From assembly GCF_009377175.1 (NCBI RefSeq), contig NZ_VJZD01000079.1, positions 1 through 36,654 on the forward strand: a DNA stretch of 36,654 bases, written 5' to 3'. The stretch is from Streptomyces adustus (GTDB taxonomy: Bacteria; Actinomycetota; Actinomycetes; Streptomycetales; Streptomycetaceae). The number at the start of each line of letters is the position of its first letter. Positions within the stretch are counted from its first letter, which is position 1. The notes beneath the pieces are model-generated. The model saw nothing but the letters and a program-made list of their open reading frames with translations, had not been told where the DNA came from and did no database searches. A program made the position numbers and the translations under genes. Positions 24,335-32,091 of the stretch are shown piece by piece.

Positions 24335-24778
24335 GTGATCTCCCACGCGCGCGTACCGCTTGAGCACCAGCGGCCGTACGGGACCGCGTATGAGCAGATG
24401 CTGGAGAAGGTCCGCTACGAGGGCGCCTACCCCACCCGCGAGAAGGCCGACGAAGCCGTCCGCCTGGTCCTGGCGGGACTGGGACGCCAGCTGACCGGCG
24501 ACGAACGCGTCGACCTTGCCGCTCGCCTGCCCCTGGAAGCCGCACGTGTCCTGACCGCACAGATCCCCGACACCCAGCCGCTGACCGGCTGGGCCTTCGT
24601 CAAGGACCTCACCGCCCGCACCGGCGCATCCCTGGGCACCACCCGCTGGGACACCGGTTCCGTCTTCTCCGCCGTCGCCGCCTGCGCCGGCCCCGACCTC
24701 ATCACCCGCATCCTGGGCCGGCTCCCCTCCGGGTACGCCCTGCTGTTCGGCCGCGCCGAACTCGCCCCCGCCGCATAG
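24335..24778 (+). CDS. DUF2267 protein (second of two)
   Basis: A GTG at 24335 is preceded by GAAAGG about 11 bases upstream. The 147-aa product parallels the preceding gene: YEQMLEKVRYEGAYPTREKA, DEAVRLVLAGLGRQLTGDER then LAARLPLEAARVL, and VFSAVAACAGPDLITRILGRLPSGYALLFGRAE. Its N-terminus is about 15 residues longer. The two are divergent paralogues, suggesting different partners or a hetero-oligomer. Function is unknown; the placement behind hsp18 points to proteotoxic stress. Confidence 0.83.
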   Translation: MISHARVPLEHQRPYGTAYEQMLEKVRYEGAYPTREKADEAVRLVLAGLGRQLTGDERVDLAARLPLEAARVLTAQIPDTQPLTGWAFVKDLTARTGASLGTTRWDTGSVFSAVAACAGPDLITRILGRLPSGYALLFGRAELAPAA

Positions 24779-24889
24779 TCGGCGACGTGCAGGCTCAGGG
24801 CGGACTCGATGGCCGCGCCGCTGTCCGCCCTGAGCCTCGGTGCCCGCGAGGTGAGCGCCGTCGCCCGCTCGTCAGCGCGCAACCCGGCG

Positions 24890-25150
24890 TCAGGGCCGCT
24901 CCTCGGCAGAGGGGGTCAGGTCGTGGGGCGGGAGACGGACTGCGAGGAGGGCGATGTCGTCGTCACCGCCATGGGCCAGCCCGGCGAGGAGCTCGTCACA
25001 GAAGACAGCCAGCGGTTCGCGGGTCAGGGCTGCGGCGTGCTGACGCGGCCGGGCGAGACCGCGGTCGAGGACTTCGCCGGGGCGTTCGATCAGACCGTCG
25101 GTGTAGAGCAGCAAGGTGGAATCCGGCGCAAGGGTGTGGGTGCCGCTGGG
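24890..25150 (-). pseudogene. SpoIIE-type phosphatase, C-terminal fragment
   Basis: The minus frame reads GTHTLAPDSTLLLYTDGLIE, then RPGEVLDRGL and GGDDDIALLAVRLPPH, the end of a PP2C/SpoIIE serine phosphatase. The second Asp-containing motif (DDDIALL) is kept, but everything upstream of the YTDGLIE strand is missing, replaced at about 25150 by an oppositely oriented lspA fragment. An intact SpoIIE-type gene with the same end motifs lies 1.2 kb downstream (26351-27634). Confidence 0.65.
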
Positions 25151-25550
25151 TCGCGTCCGCCGACCTCGGCATCAAGATGTGGGCCGAACACACCCTGGCC
25201 GACGGCCCGATCGAAGGCGGTCCGCTGGACCTGCAACTCGCCCACAACCTCGGCGTGGCCTTCTCCGCCGGCGCGAACGCCCCGGGCTGGATGGTCCTGG
25301 CCGTCACCGCCCTGATCACCACGGCGGTCGCCGTCGCGCTGTGGCGGACCGCTCCGACCGCCCGCCGTCTGTGGGGCACTGCGCTCGCGGCGATCCTGGG
25401 CAGCGCGGTGGTCACCGACTGCCTGCACTCCGGCTGGTGGCCCACCTTCAACCTCGCCGACGTCTTCATCGTCTGCGGCGGCTTGCTCCTGGTGGCCTTG
25501 TCCTGGCGCACCGACCGGCCCCGGCCCGCGCAGACGTGGCCGCTCAACCC
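25150..25550 (+). pseudogene. Lipoprotein signal peptidase (LspA) remnant
   Basis: The plus frame ASADLGIKMWAEHTLADG, HNLGVAFSAGANAPGW, ITTAVAVALWR and SGWWPTFNLADVFIVCGGLLL is an LspA (signal peptidase II) sequence with several transmembrane helices. The start is missing. Between AAILG and VVTD about a dozen residues are lost in frame near 25400, taking the conserved N-x-x-D-R motif with one of the two catalytic aspartates; the other (FNLAD) remains. It is therefore dead by truncation and by active-site loss. Confidence 0.7.
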
Positions 25551-25757
25551 CGCGAGGCGCCGACCCTCAACGCCTGCCGCAGCTCGTCGAGCTCAGGGGC
25601 GCCGGCCAGGCCGTCCGGCGTGCGGTAGACCCGGCACGCCAGCCCCGGCGCCCTGCCCGCCTCGGCGAACGGATCCCGGCCCCCGATCCAGATCGTCGGC
25701 GAGCCGGTGAAGCCGATCCGCTCCGCCTCCGCCTGGTCGGAGACCACGCGGACGGTG
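25544..25757 (-). pseudogene. Thioredoxin-like protein, C-terminal fragment
   Basis: The minus frame RVVSDQAEAERIGFTGSPTI, then GGRDPFAEAGRAPGLACRVYRTP and LDELRQAL, is the C-terminal two-thirds of a small actinobacterial thioredoxin-fold protein often found in metal or redox regions. The conserved GSPT cis-Pro turn and the Cys in LACRVY are present. The N-terminal redox motif is cut away exactly where direct repeat A begins (25756). Confidence 0.55.
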
Positions 25758-25863
25758 TCCATGTCCAGACGGAACGTGCCGTACGGGTTGATGTTCGACC
25801 AGAACAGGGCGGTCCGAGCGCGCCGGTCCTCTGCGGTGAGCTTGTCCGCCCACTCCGGCTCGG
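25756..25863 (-). pseudogene. Tn3-type transposase C-terminal fragment (copy 2)
   Basis: This repeats the minus-strand EPEWADKLTAEDRRARTALF (continuing WSNINPYGTFRLDMD) sequence seen at 19058-19165, ending at the repeat border where it is fused to the thioredoxin-like fragment. It is part of direct repeat A. Confidence 0.5.
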
Positions 25864-25865
25864 CG

Positions 25866-26005
25866 TCCTGAACGAAGGCGGCTACGAGATCGTCCGCCGC
25901 GACACCACCGGCAACGAGCACGAGGTCACCACAACAAACAGCGTCAACGACATCGCCCGCGACCTCACCATCTGGATGGCCGCCCGCAGCATCAGTGCTC
26001 GCTAA
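25866..26005 (+). pseudogene. 3' fragment of an unknown gene (copy 2)
   Basis: This is the same plus-strand tail as at 19168-19307, ending with TAA at 26003-26005, with two amino-acid changes (Cys to Arg and Gly to Arg). It has no start codon. Confidence 0.45.
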
Positions 26006-26350
26006 TCCCGACCGCACTCCGGCGTCGAACCTCTGCGGCCTGCTGCCGCGCTGCTGCTGCCTCTGCACCGCCCTTCGCCTGGCCTTGCAAGTCCGGCTGT
26101 TGCCTGGGTTATGTCGTAATCCGGAGCGGATGTGACGCGCGGTCGCCGACTGATTCGGCCGGTGTGACTGAGCGCCTCGGTTGGCGAGTGAGCGCTTGGG
26201 CTGGCGGGCGAGGGGTTCGACGCGGTTGCGCCGGCGCCTGCGCTGCCCCTGGAGGTTGTCGTCGCGGGGCACGTCGCAGGGGGCTGAGGGGCCGCAGGCA
26301 GGCGTCGGGCCCAGGGTGCCGGGGGTGTCGGCGCACGGTAGAACGTAGGA

Positions 26351-27634
26351 GTGAGGGACGGGAACATCCCTGATGAGGATGGGCGGCCGCAGCGCGTGGC
26401 GAGGTCGGCGATCGACTACCAGGCGCTGTTCGCGGTGACTCCCAGCCCTTGCATGGTGCTGAGCCCGGATCTGGTGCTCGTTGACGTCAATGAGGCGGCC
26501 TGCCGGGTGACCGGCCGTAGCCGGGAGGATCTGCTTGGGCGGTATCTCTTCGATGCCTTCCCTGACAATCCGGCGGATCCCGATGCTGACGGCGTGCGGA
26601 ATCTGCAGGCGTCCCTGCACCAGGTCCTGCGCTCGAAAGAGCCGGACACGATGGCGCCGATGAAGTACGACATCCCCGTGGCCGACCGCGCCGGCGTGTT
26701 CGAGGAGCGGTGGTGGTCCGCAATCAACACGCCGGTGCTCGGGCCGGACGGGCAGGTGGAATGGATCCTCCACCGGGGGGTGGACATGACCGCATTCATC
26801 CTGTCTCAAGGCCGCCCGCGAGAAGGCACAGCGCTCAGCGACGCGGAGGCGATGGAGGTCGAACTGTATGCGCGGGCACGCGAGCTCCAGCGGCTGAACG
26901 AGGAACTGCGCCGGGCCCACGCCCGGGAGCGCCAGATCGCCGTCACCCTGCAGGAGGCCATGCTGCACTCGCCCCATCTGGCCCGTCACCGGGACACCGC
27001 GGTCCGCTACCTGCCCGCCGCCGGGTCACTGAACGTGTGCGGCGACTGGTACGAGGTGGTCGACCTGCCCGAGAACAGATTCGCCGTCGCGGTGGGCGAC
27101 GTCGTCGGCCACGGCCTGGAGGCCGCCGCCGTCATGGGCATGCTCCGCAGCGCGCTGTCCGTCTCCGTCCGGGCCGTCGAAGAACCCGCACTTGCCCTGG
27201 ACGCCCTGGGCCTGTACGCACGCGATGTGGAAGGTGCACTGGCCACCACCGTCGTCCAAGCGGTCATCGACCCCCATGCCCGCCGCATCACGTACAGCAG
27301 TGCCGGCCACCTGCCCCCCGTCCTGCTCCATCAGGACGGCACCTGCGTCTTGCTCGACCAGGCCACCGACCCTCCGCTGGGGGCCCGGCCCAAACACGTC
27401 CCCCGTCTGCAGGCCGACCTGTCCTACCGTCCCGGCGACACCTTCGTGCTCTACACCGACGGCCTCATCGAACGCCGTGGCGAGGACATCGACACCGGCC
27501 TGCAGCGCCTCACCGACGCGCTCGCCCGCCATGCCCGCCATAGTCCCGAACGCCTCGCCGACGCCCTGCTCGCGTACCTCGGCGTCAGCAGCGGCGCCCG
27601 CGACGATATCGCCCTGATTGTCCTCCGCCTATGA
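26351..27634 (+). CDS. PAS-domain SpoIIE/PP2C-type serine phosphatase
   Basis: The frame opens at GTG 26351; the exact start is uncertain because its ribosome site (AGGA) is too close. The 427-aa protein has a PAS domain at about residues 22-150 (YQALFAVTPSPCMVLSPDLV, then NEAACRVTGRSREDLLGRYLFDAFPDNP). A helical linker follows (ELYARARELQRLNEELRRAH), then a PP2C_SIG domain: VCGDWYEVV, AVGDVVGHGLEAAAVMGML, SSAGHLPPVLL, LYTDGLIERRGEDID and DDIALIVLRL. Metal-binding aspartates are in place, so it should dephosphorylate a Ser/Thr target such as an anti-sigma antagonist, gated by the PAS sensor. No anti-sigma partner is adjacent. Confidence 0.88.
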   Translation: MRDGNIPDEDGRPQRVARSAIDYQALFAVTPSPCMVLSPDLVLVDVNEAACRVTGRSREDLLGRYLFDAFPDNPADPDADGVRNLQASLHQVLRSKEPDTMAPMKYDIPVADRAGVFEERWWSAINTPVLGPDGQVEWILHRGVDMTAFILSQGRPREGTALSDAEAMEVELYARARELQRLNEELRRAHARERQIAVTLQEAMLHSPHLARHRDTAVRYLPAAGSLNVCGDWYEVVDLPENRFAVAVGDVVGHGLEAAAVMGMLRSALSVSVRAVEEPALALDALGLYARDVEGALATTVVQAVIDPHARRITYSSAGHLPPVLLHQDGTCVLLDQATDPPLGARPKHVPRLQADLSYRPGDTFVLYTDGLIERRGEDIDTGLQRLTDALARHARHSPERLADALLAYLGVSSGARDDIALIVLRL

Positions 27635-27763
27635 CCGCGCGCCGCCCTCTGGAGTCACAGGTGGCTAACCCCGCCGGCTGAAGCGCTCAGTCACAGCCGG
27701 GGGCTCGCCATGGTGACGGGGTGTCCGCTTCGGCTCCGTGTTTCGCGGCGGCCGTGAGTTGCG

Positions 27764-28372
27764 TCAGTCGAGGGCGTGGCTGCGGCCGGTCTGCAGGATC
27801 TCGTCGGAGAGTTCGGGCTCGACGTGGCGTACGGCGCGGGCGAGGGTCAGCGCGCCGACCATTTCGTTGAGCAGGCGGATGGCTCTGTGGCGGGCCTCGG
27901 CCGGGTCGGGCTCGTGGCCCTTGTCCTCGGCTTCGCGCAGGAACTCGTCGGCGAAGCTGGTGAGGTAGCCCTTGACGCCTTCGGCGTATGCGCTCTGCAC
28001 GGCTTCGCTGTGCCGTCCGGCGTCGGTGGCCAGGGAGGCGGAGGGGCAGCCGCCGTCCGGGGCGTCACGGTGTGCGGTGGACAGGTACTCGGCCAGGACC
28101 CGCTCCAGCGGAGAGCCGGCCTGGTCCGGACCGTCCTCGATCGTCCGGGCCAGGACCTCGAGCGAGGCGGCGTAGGAGGCGCCGCACACCTCCACGGCCA
28201 GGTCGTTCTTGGAGGCGAAGTGGTTGTAGAAGCCGCCGTGGGTGAGTCCGGCTTCCTTCATCAGCTCGGCGATGCCGACCGCGTCGATGCCCTGCGAGCG
28301 AAACATGTGGCTCGCCGCTTCGAGGATGTTCTGCCGGTTGCGGGCCTTGTCCTGCTTGGTGATCCGCGGCAT
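27764..28372 (-). CDS. TetR-family repressor of the reductase operon
   Basis: ATG 28372-28370 has GAGAGGAC upstream. The 202-aa protein has an N-terminal TetR HTH (KARNRQNILEAASHMFRSQG, then IDAVGIAELMKEAGLTHGGFYNHFASKNDL) and a helical ligand domain with Cys63 and Cys109 (DGGCPSASL). A cysteine at this second position is typical of TetR sensors of electrophiles and quinones of the NemR/QorR kind. It is divergent from the quinone reductase gene, and two similar palindromes lie between them, so it most likely represses both itself and that operon until an electrophile modifies it. The ligand is inferred. Confidence 0.85.
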   Translation of the reverse strand: MPRITKQDKARNRQNILEAASHMFRSQGIDAVGIAELMKEAGLTHGGFYNHFASKNDLAVEVCGASYAASLEVLARTIEDGPDQAGSPLERVLAEYLSTAHRDAPDGGCPSASLATDAGRHSEAVQSAYAEGVKGYLTSFADEFLREAEDKGHEPDPAEARHRAIRLLNEMVGALTLARAVRHVEPELSDEILQTGRSHALD

Positions 28373-28408
28373 GGCCGTCCTCTCGTGGCGCTCTCGTTTG
28401 ACATCTTT

Positions 28409-28426
28409 AATGATGCCCCTCATCAT
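28409..28426. promoter_or_regulatory. TetR operator copy 1
   Basis: AATGATGCCCCTCATCAT contains a perfect ATGATG-N5-CATCAT inverted repeat. It lies 37 bp upstream of the repressor start, close to a second matching site. Confidence 0.65.
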
Positions 28427-28438
28427 AGCAAAAGTATC

Positions 28439-28456
28439 AATGACGCCCATCATTAA
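28439..28456. promoter_or_regulatory. TetR operator copy 2
   Basis: AATGACGCCCATCATTAA matches copy 1 at most positions (consensus AATGAYGCCCMTCATYA), with an AATGA/TCATT inverted repeat. It lies 23 bp before the quinone reductase ATG, and its start is 30 bp from that of copy 1, about three helical turns. Confidence 0.65.
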
Positions 28457-28478
28457 TAGTTCATGGAAGGAGAGCGCC

Positions 28479-29489
28479 ATGCGCGCCATCGCCTACGACC
28501 AGCACGGAGAAGCCGGGCAGGTACTACGCCTGAGCGAGATGCCGGCCCCTGCTGCGCCCGCGGCCGGGCAGGTGCGGGTGCGGGTGCTGTCCCGGCCGAT
28601 CCACCCCGGCGACCTGGCGGCAGTGGAGGGCCTTGCGGGCGGGCCGCGGCAGCGGTTCGCCACGCCACGGATTCCCGGCGTGGAGGCAATGGGCGTCATC
28701 GAGAGCGTCGGCGAGGGTGTGCAGGATCTGCGGACCGGTCAGCGGGTGGCGTTCTTCCCGGTGCCGGGCGCGTGGAGCGAGCTCGTCACGGCGCCGACCG
28801 ATCTTGTGGTGCCGGTGCCCGAGGACCTCGGCGACGAGAGCGCGGCTTTGATGCTGGCCAACCCGCTGACCCTGCTCTCCTTGCTGCGGGCGGTCGAGGA
28901 CGCCCAGCACGGCCAGGCCGGTCCGGTGGTGCAGACGGCCGCCGGTTCGTCGGTGGGAAAGCTGATCAGCGCCGCAGCACTCAAGCACGGCATCCCGCTG
29001 GTCAACCTGGTACGCAGCGCCACGGGGGCGCAGACCTTGCGCCAGCGCTTCCCCTCACTGCCGACCATTTCGACGGCCGATGCGGACTGGCGCACTCAGG
29101 TCCAGGACGCGACCGGCGGCCGGGGCGCCCAGGTCGTACTGGACGCGGTGGGCGGATCCCTGACCGGTGAGCTGGCCGGACTGCTCACCGACGGCGGCAC
29201 GCTGATTACCTACGGACAGCTCGGTTCCGGCAGCACGCCGCTGGAGTCGCTCGCGCTGACCCCGCGGGCCCTGACCGTGCGGGGCACGTCCGTCCTCCAG
29301 TGGGTGACCGCCCGCACGCCTGAGGAACGGGCCGAGGACGTCGCCTTCGCCGCCCGTCTGGCCGCGAGTGCCCCGGAACTCTTCGAGGTCGCCGCCAGCT
29401 ACGACCTCGCCGACTTCGCGAAGGCCATCGACCATGTCCGCCGCCCCGGCAGGAGCGGAACCGTCCTGCTCACCAGCCCCGCACCCTGA
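28479..29489 (+). CDS. Zinc-free quinone/NADPH oxidoreductase (MDR family)
   Basis: ATG 28479 follows GGAAGGAGAG; longer upstream frames cross the operators and are not used. The 336-aa protein is a medium-chain dehydrogenase/reductase of the QOR/enoyl-reductase type. The N-terminal GroES-like domain has PIHPGDLAAVEG, IPGVEAMGVIESVG and GQRVAFFPVPGAWSE. The Rossmann domain has VQTAAGSSVGKLISAAALKHG and VVLDAVGGSLTGELAGLLTDGG then LITYGQL. Structural-zinc cysteines are absent. It should reduce quinones or alpha,beta-unsaturated carbonyls with NADPH. It heads the operon with the next two genes and is controlled by the divergent TetR repressor. Confidence 0.88.
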   Translation: MRAIAYDQHGEAGQVLRLSEMPAPAAPAAGQVRVRVLSRPIHPGDLAAVEGLAGGPRQRFATPRIPGVEAMGVIESVGEGVQDLRTGQRVAFFPVPGAWSELVTAPTDLVVPVPEDLGDESAALMLANPLTLLSLLRAVEDAQHGQAGPVVQTAAGSSVGKLISAAALKHGIPLVNLVRSATGAQTLRQRFPSLPTISTADADWRTQVQDATGGRGAQVVLDAVGGSLTGELAGLLTDGGTLITYGQLGSGSTPLESLALTPRALTVRGTSVLQWVTARTPEERAEDVAFAARLAASAPELFEVAASYDLADFAKAIDHVRRPGRSGTVLLTSPAP

Positions 29490-29509
29490 ACCCCACGAAG
29501 GGCACCGCC

Positions 29510-30112
29510 ATGAAGATCGGAACCCTGGGCGCCGGAACCGTCGCCCGGGCCATCGCCCGCCACGCCGTGGCCCACGGCCACCAGGTCGTACTGAGCAACA
29601 GCCGCGGCCCCGCCTCCCTGGCCGGCCTCGCCGACGAACTCGGACCGCTCGCCCACGCCGGCACCCCGCAGGAAGCCGCTGCGGCGGAACTCGTCGTGCT
29701 CGCGGTCGGCTGGCCCCAGATCCCGGACGCGGTAGCCGGCCTGCGACCCTTCGACGGGCGCATCGTCATCGACGCCACCAATCAGTTCGTCTCCCCTCCG
29801 CCGCCCATGAAGATCGCCGATCTGGGCGAGCTGACCGGCAGCGAACACGTCGCCTCACTGCTGCCCGGAGCCCGCGTCGTCAAGGCATTCAACACCCTCT
29901 ACGGCCAGTACATCGCCGCCGACCCGCGCCACCAGGCCGGACGCCAGGTGCTGTTCCTTGCCGGTGACGACGCCGACGCCAAGACCACCGTCAAGGACCT
30001 CACCGCCGCCTTCGGCTTCGCCCCCGTCGACCTCGGCTCCTTGCGCGAGGGCGGACGCCTCATGCAGCTCGGCGGCCCACTCTCCGGCCTCCACGCCCTC
30101 AAACAGGACTGA
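29510..30112 (+). CDS. NADPH/F420-type dinucleotide reductase
   Basis: The 200-aa protein starts 20 bp after the quinone reductase gene. Its N-terminal Rossmann motif is MKIGTLGAGTVARAIARH, followed by VLSNSRGP, AELVVLAVGW, IVIDATNQF and VVKAFNTLYGQY, the pattern of the NADP-dependent F420 reductase family (pfam03807). Such proteins bind NADP(H) and either reduce coenzyme F420 or serve as small ketone/imine reductases. The spacing implies translational coupling with its neighbours and a supply or reductase role in the electrophile-detoxifying operon. F420 as partner is not shown by the sequence. Confidence 0.85.
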   Translation: MKIGTLGAGTVARAIARHAVAHGHQVVLSNSRGPASLAGLADELGPLAHAGTPQEAAAAELVVLAVGWPQIPDAVAGLRPFDGRIVIDATNQFVSPPPPMKIADLGELTGSEHVASLLPGARVVKAFNTLYGQYIAADPRHQAGRQVLFLAGDDADAKTTVKDLTAAFGFAPVDLGSLREGGRLMQLGGPLSGLHALKQD

Positions 30113-30175
30113 GCCGGGCCCTCGCCCATTCCTCGCTCTGCCCTCATCCACCCCCCACGCACAAGGAAGTTACTC

Positions 30176-31264
30176 ATGACCACCACCCAGCCCCTGCTGC
30201 AGCCCGTCCGCCTCGGCGCGCTGGAGCTCCCCAACAGCGTCGTCATGGCCCCCATGACCCGCGCCCGCGCTCAGAATGCCGAGCTGGCCCCCACCGACCT
30301 CCACGCGACCTACTACGCGCAGCGCGCCAGTGCCGGCCTGATCGTCACCGAGGGAACCTGGGTCAACGCCGACGCGATCGGTTTCATCAACGCGCCCGGC
30401 ATCTACACCGACACGCAGACCGCCGGCTGGGTGAAGGTCACCGAAGCCGTCCACGAGGCCGGCGGGCGGATCGTCTCCCAGTTCGGCCACCTCGGCACGG
30501 CCTCCCACCCCGACCACCTCGGCGGCCGCCTGCCCGCCGGGCCCTCGGCCATCAACCCCGGCGAGAAGTCCTTCACCCCCTCCGGCCCGAAGGACACCGT
30601 CACCCCGCGCGCCTACACCGCCGCCGAGATCGCTGCCACCATCGCCGACTACCGCCATGCGGCCGAGAACGCCCGCCGCGCCGGCTTCGACGGCGTGGAA
30701 ATCCACGCCCAGCAATCCCACTTGATCCCGCAGTTCCTCAACCCACGTCTCAACCAGCGCACCGACGCCTACGGAGGCAGCAGCGAGAAGCGGGCCCAGT
30801 TCCTCCTCGACATCCTCGACGCCGTCAGTGACGTGTGGGGCAGCGACCGCATCAGCGTGAAGATGTCCCCGGGCTGGGCCAACGGAACCACGTTCACCGC
30901 GGACGAGGAGACACTCGCCGACTACGACCAGCTGCTCAAGAAGCTCAACGACAGCAACCTGGCCTACCTGCACCTCCTGGGCACCCCCGGCACCATCGAG
31001 GAGCGCATCGCCGTCTTCTCCCGCTACCGCACCCACTACCAGGGCAACATCGTCGCCAACCTCGGCTTCACCCAGGCCCTCGGCAACGAGATCCTCGGCC
31101 ACGGAATCGTCAACGCCGTCTCCTTCGCCGAACCCTTCATCGCCAACCCCGACCTGGTCGAGCGCTTCACGCACGGCCACCCGCTGGCCGTCGGCGACCG
31201 GGACACCTACTACGCCGGCCACACCAAGGGCTACACCGACTACCCCGCCTTCACCACCAACTGA
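30176..31264 (+). CDS. Old Yellow Enzyme-type flavin ene-reductase
   Basis: The 362-aa protein from ATG 30176 (GGAAG upstream) is an FMN barrel of the NemA/OYE family: VVMAPMTRARA, LIVTEGTWVN, GFDGVEIHAQQSHLIPQFLN, RLNQRTDAYGGS, and FAEPFIANPDLVERF for phosphate binding. It should reduce activated C=C bonds with NAD(P)H. In the substrate-anion motif, usually H-x-x-N-G-Y, this protein has H177-A-Q-Q-S-H182: the first His is kept, the Asn is Gln180, and the proton-donor Tyr is replaced by His182. Activity may be altered. It is the third gene of the TetR-controlled operon, 63 bp after the second. Confidence 0.9.
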   Translation: MTTTQPLLQPVRLGALELPNSVVMAPMTRARAQNAELAPTDLHATYYAQRASAGLIVTEGTWVNADAIGFINAPGIYTDTQTAGWVKVTEAVHEAGGRIVSQFGHLGTASHPDHLGGRLPAGPSAINPGEKSFTPSGPKDTVTPRAYTAAEIAATIADYRHAAENARRAGFDGVEIHAQQSHLIPQFLNPRLNQRTDAYGGSSEKRAQFLLDILDAVSDVWGSDRISVKMSPGWANGTTFTADEETLADYDQLLKKLNDSNLAYLHLLGTPGTIEERIAVFSRYRTHYQGNIVANLGFTQALGNEILGHGIVNAVSFAEPFIANPDLVERFTHGHPLAVGDRDTYYAGHTKGYTDYPAFTTN

Positions 31265-31416
31265 GCAAAGAGGACGTCGACGCAGCGTTGGCGTGCGGGC
31301 CGGCAGGAATCCTCGTGCTGCCCCACACCCGACGCAGCGCCGACCGGCTCCCTGAACGCTACTGGCCGCGAACTGTGGGAAAAGGGGCAACATCGCAGGT
31401 CGGGGTATCTGCAGCA

Positions 31417-31451
31417 GCGGGCCCGGTCCCGAGCCAGGGAACTGGGCCCGT
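31417..31451 (+). terminator. Terminator of the reductase operon
   Basis: GCGGGCCCGGTCCC (31417-31430) pairs with GGGAACTGGGCCCGT (31437-31451) with one bulged A and two G-T pairs. It lies about 150 bp after the ene-reductase stop. Confidence 0.6.
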
Positions 31452-31505
31452 TCGCATTGGGCAGATCCCCCTTCCCGGCACTTTCGCCCCGCGGCACCCA
31501 CGAGA

Positions 31506-31850
31506 ATGGCTCGTATGAGCCCCGCCAGCCCGGAGCCCGCCGCCAGGCGTGTCACTATGCGCCCCGACCAGCACAGCGGGCACGACCGCGCGGTACGGCA
31601 TCTGCATCGTCCAGGCACGCGGGGCTTGGACGTGTCGGTGTGCGGGACGGGCAAGACGCCGGTCGCCATCCGTCCGGCGCGCACGCTCGGATCACAGCTG
31701 ACCTTGGTGGTGGTGCCGACGCTGGAATTGATTGCGCAGACCGCGCTGACCTGGCGGAAGGACGGCCGGGCCGAGGCGAGGGTGGCGGTGTGTTCGATGG
31801 ACACCCGCGCCCACCAGGGCCTGACCGAGGCGAACGGCGGCGCCTTTCAA
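31506..31850 (+). pseudogene. DEAD/DEAH-type helicase, N-terminal fragment
   Basis: The frame from ATG 31506 includes HLHRPGTRGLDVSVCGTGKT (Walker A CGTGKT), then TLVVVPTLELIAQTALTWRK (motif Ia region) and VAVCSMDTRAHQGLTEA, as in actinobacterial DEAD/DEAH-box helicase-family proteins. Similarity ends at about 31850, long before the helicase core is complete, and the following bases code in another frame. It is a remnant. Confidence 0.6.
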
Positions 31851-31957
31851 AGCGTCTGGACGGCGCCCGTCAGAACAACCGCTTCCCGGACAAACGCGTC
31901 GCAGATCTTGAAGCCCAACTCGCGCCGTACCTCACCGCCCCACCTCCGCCGCCGTGA
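31847..31957 (+). pseudogene. C-terminal fragment of a small transposon-associated protein
   Basis: The frame KRLDGARQNNRFPDKRVADL then EAQLAPYL, ending in a Pro run and TGA at 31955-31957, resembles the coiled-coil end of small proteins that accompany tyrosine-recombinase transposons (DUF6262/TnpC-like). It is joined directly to the helicase remnant, so a recombination event probably created the junction. Confidence 0.35.
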
Positions 31958-32091
31958 CCCTGGGATCCCGACGACATGGCTCCCACGGGCGGATCACTCA
32001 AACGCGGTGTGAGATTCGGTGATGCTGTCATTGGATGTTCGGGTTTGCGGGTCACTAGCGTGTGGGTGTATCGGCACCATCCATCGACTGA

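Larger units (their letters stand above)
25756..26256. repeat. Direct repeat A, right copy (internally deleted)
   Basis: Bases 25756-26066 equal 19058-19368 and bases 26059-26256 equal 19764-19961. The junction is GCCTCTGC at 26059-26066, which occurs at both edges of the 403 bp missing relative to the left copy. This is a classic short-repeat deletion. Confidence 0.9.

Noticed and set aside
25544..26989. 481-codon minus frame
   Set aside because: It joins antisense of the SpoIIE-type phosphatase, direct repeat A and two separate fragments; it is not one gene.
30170..31804. 544-codon minus frame opposite the ene-reductase
   Set aside because: It is a shadow of a clearly recognised gene and runs across its terminator; it has no domain features.
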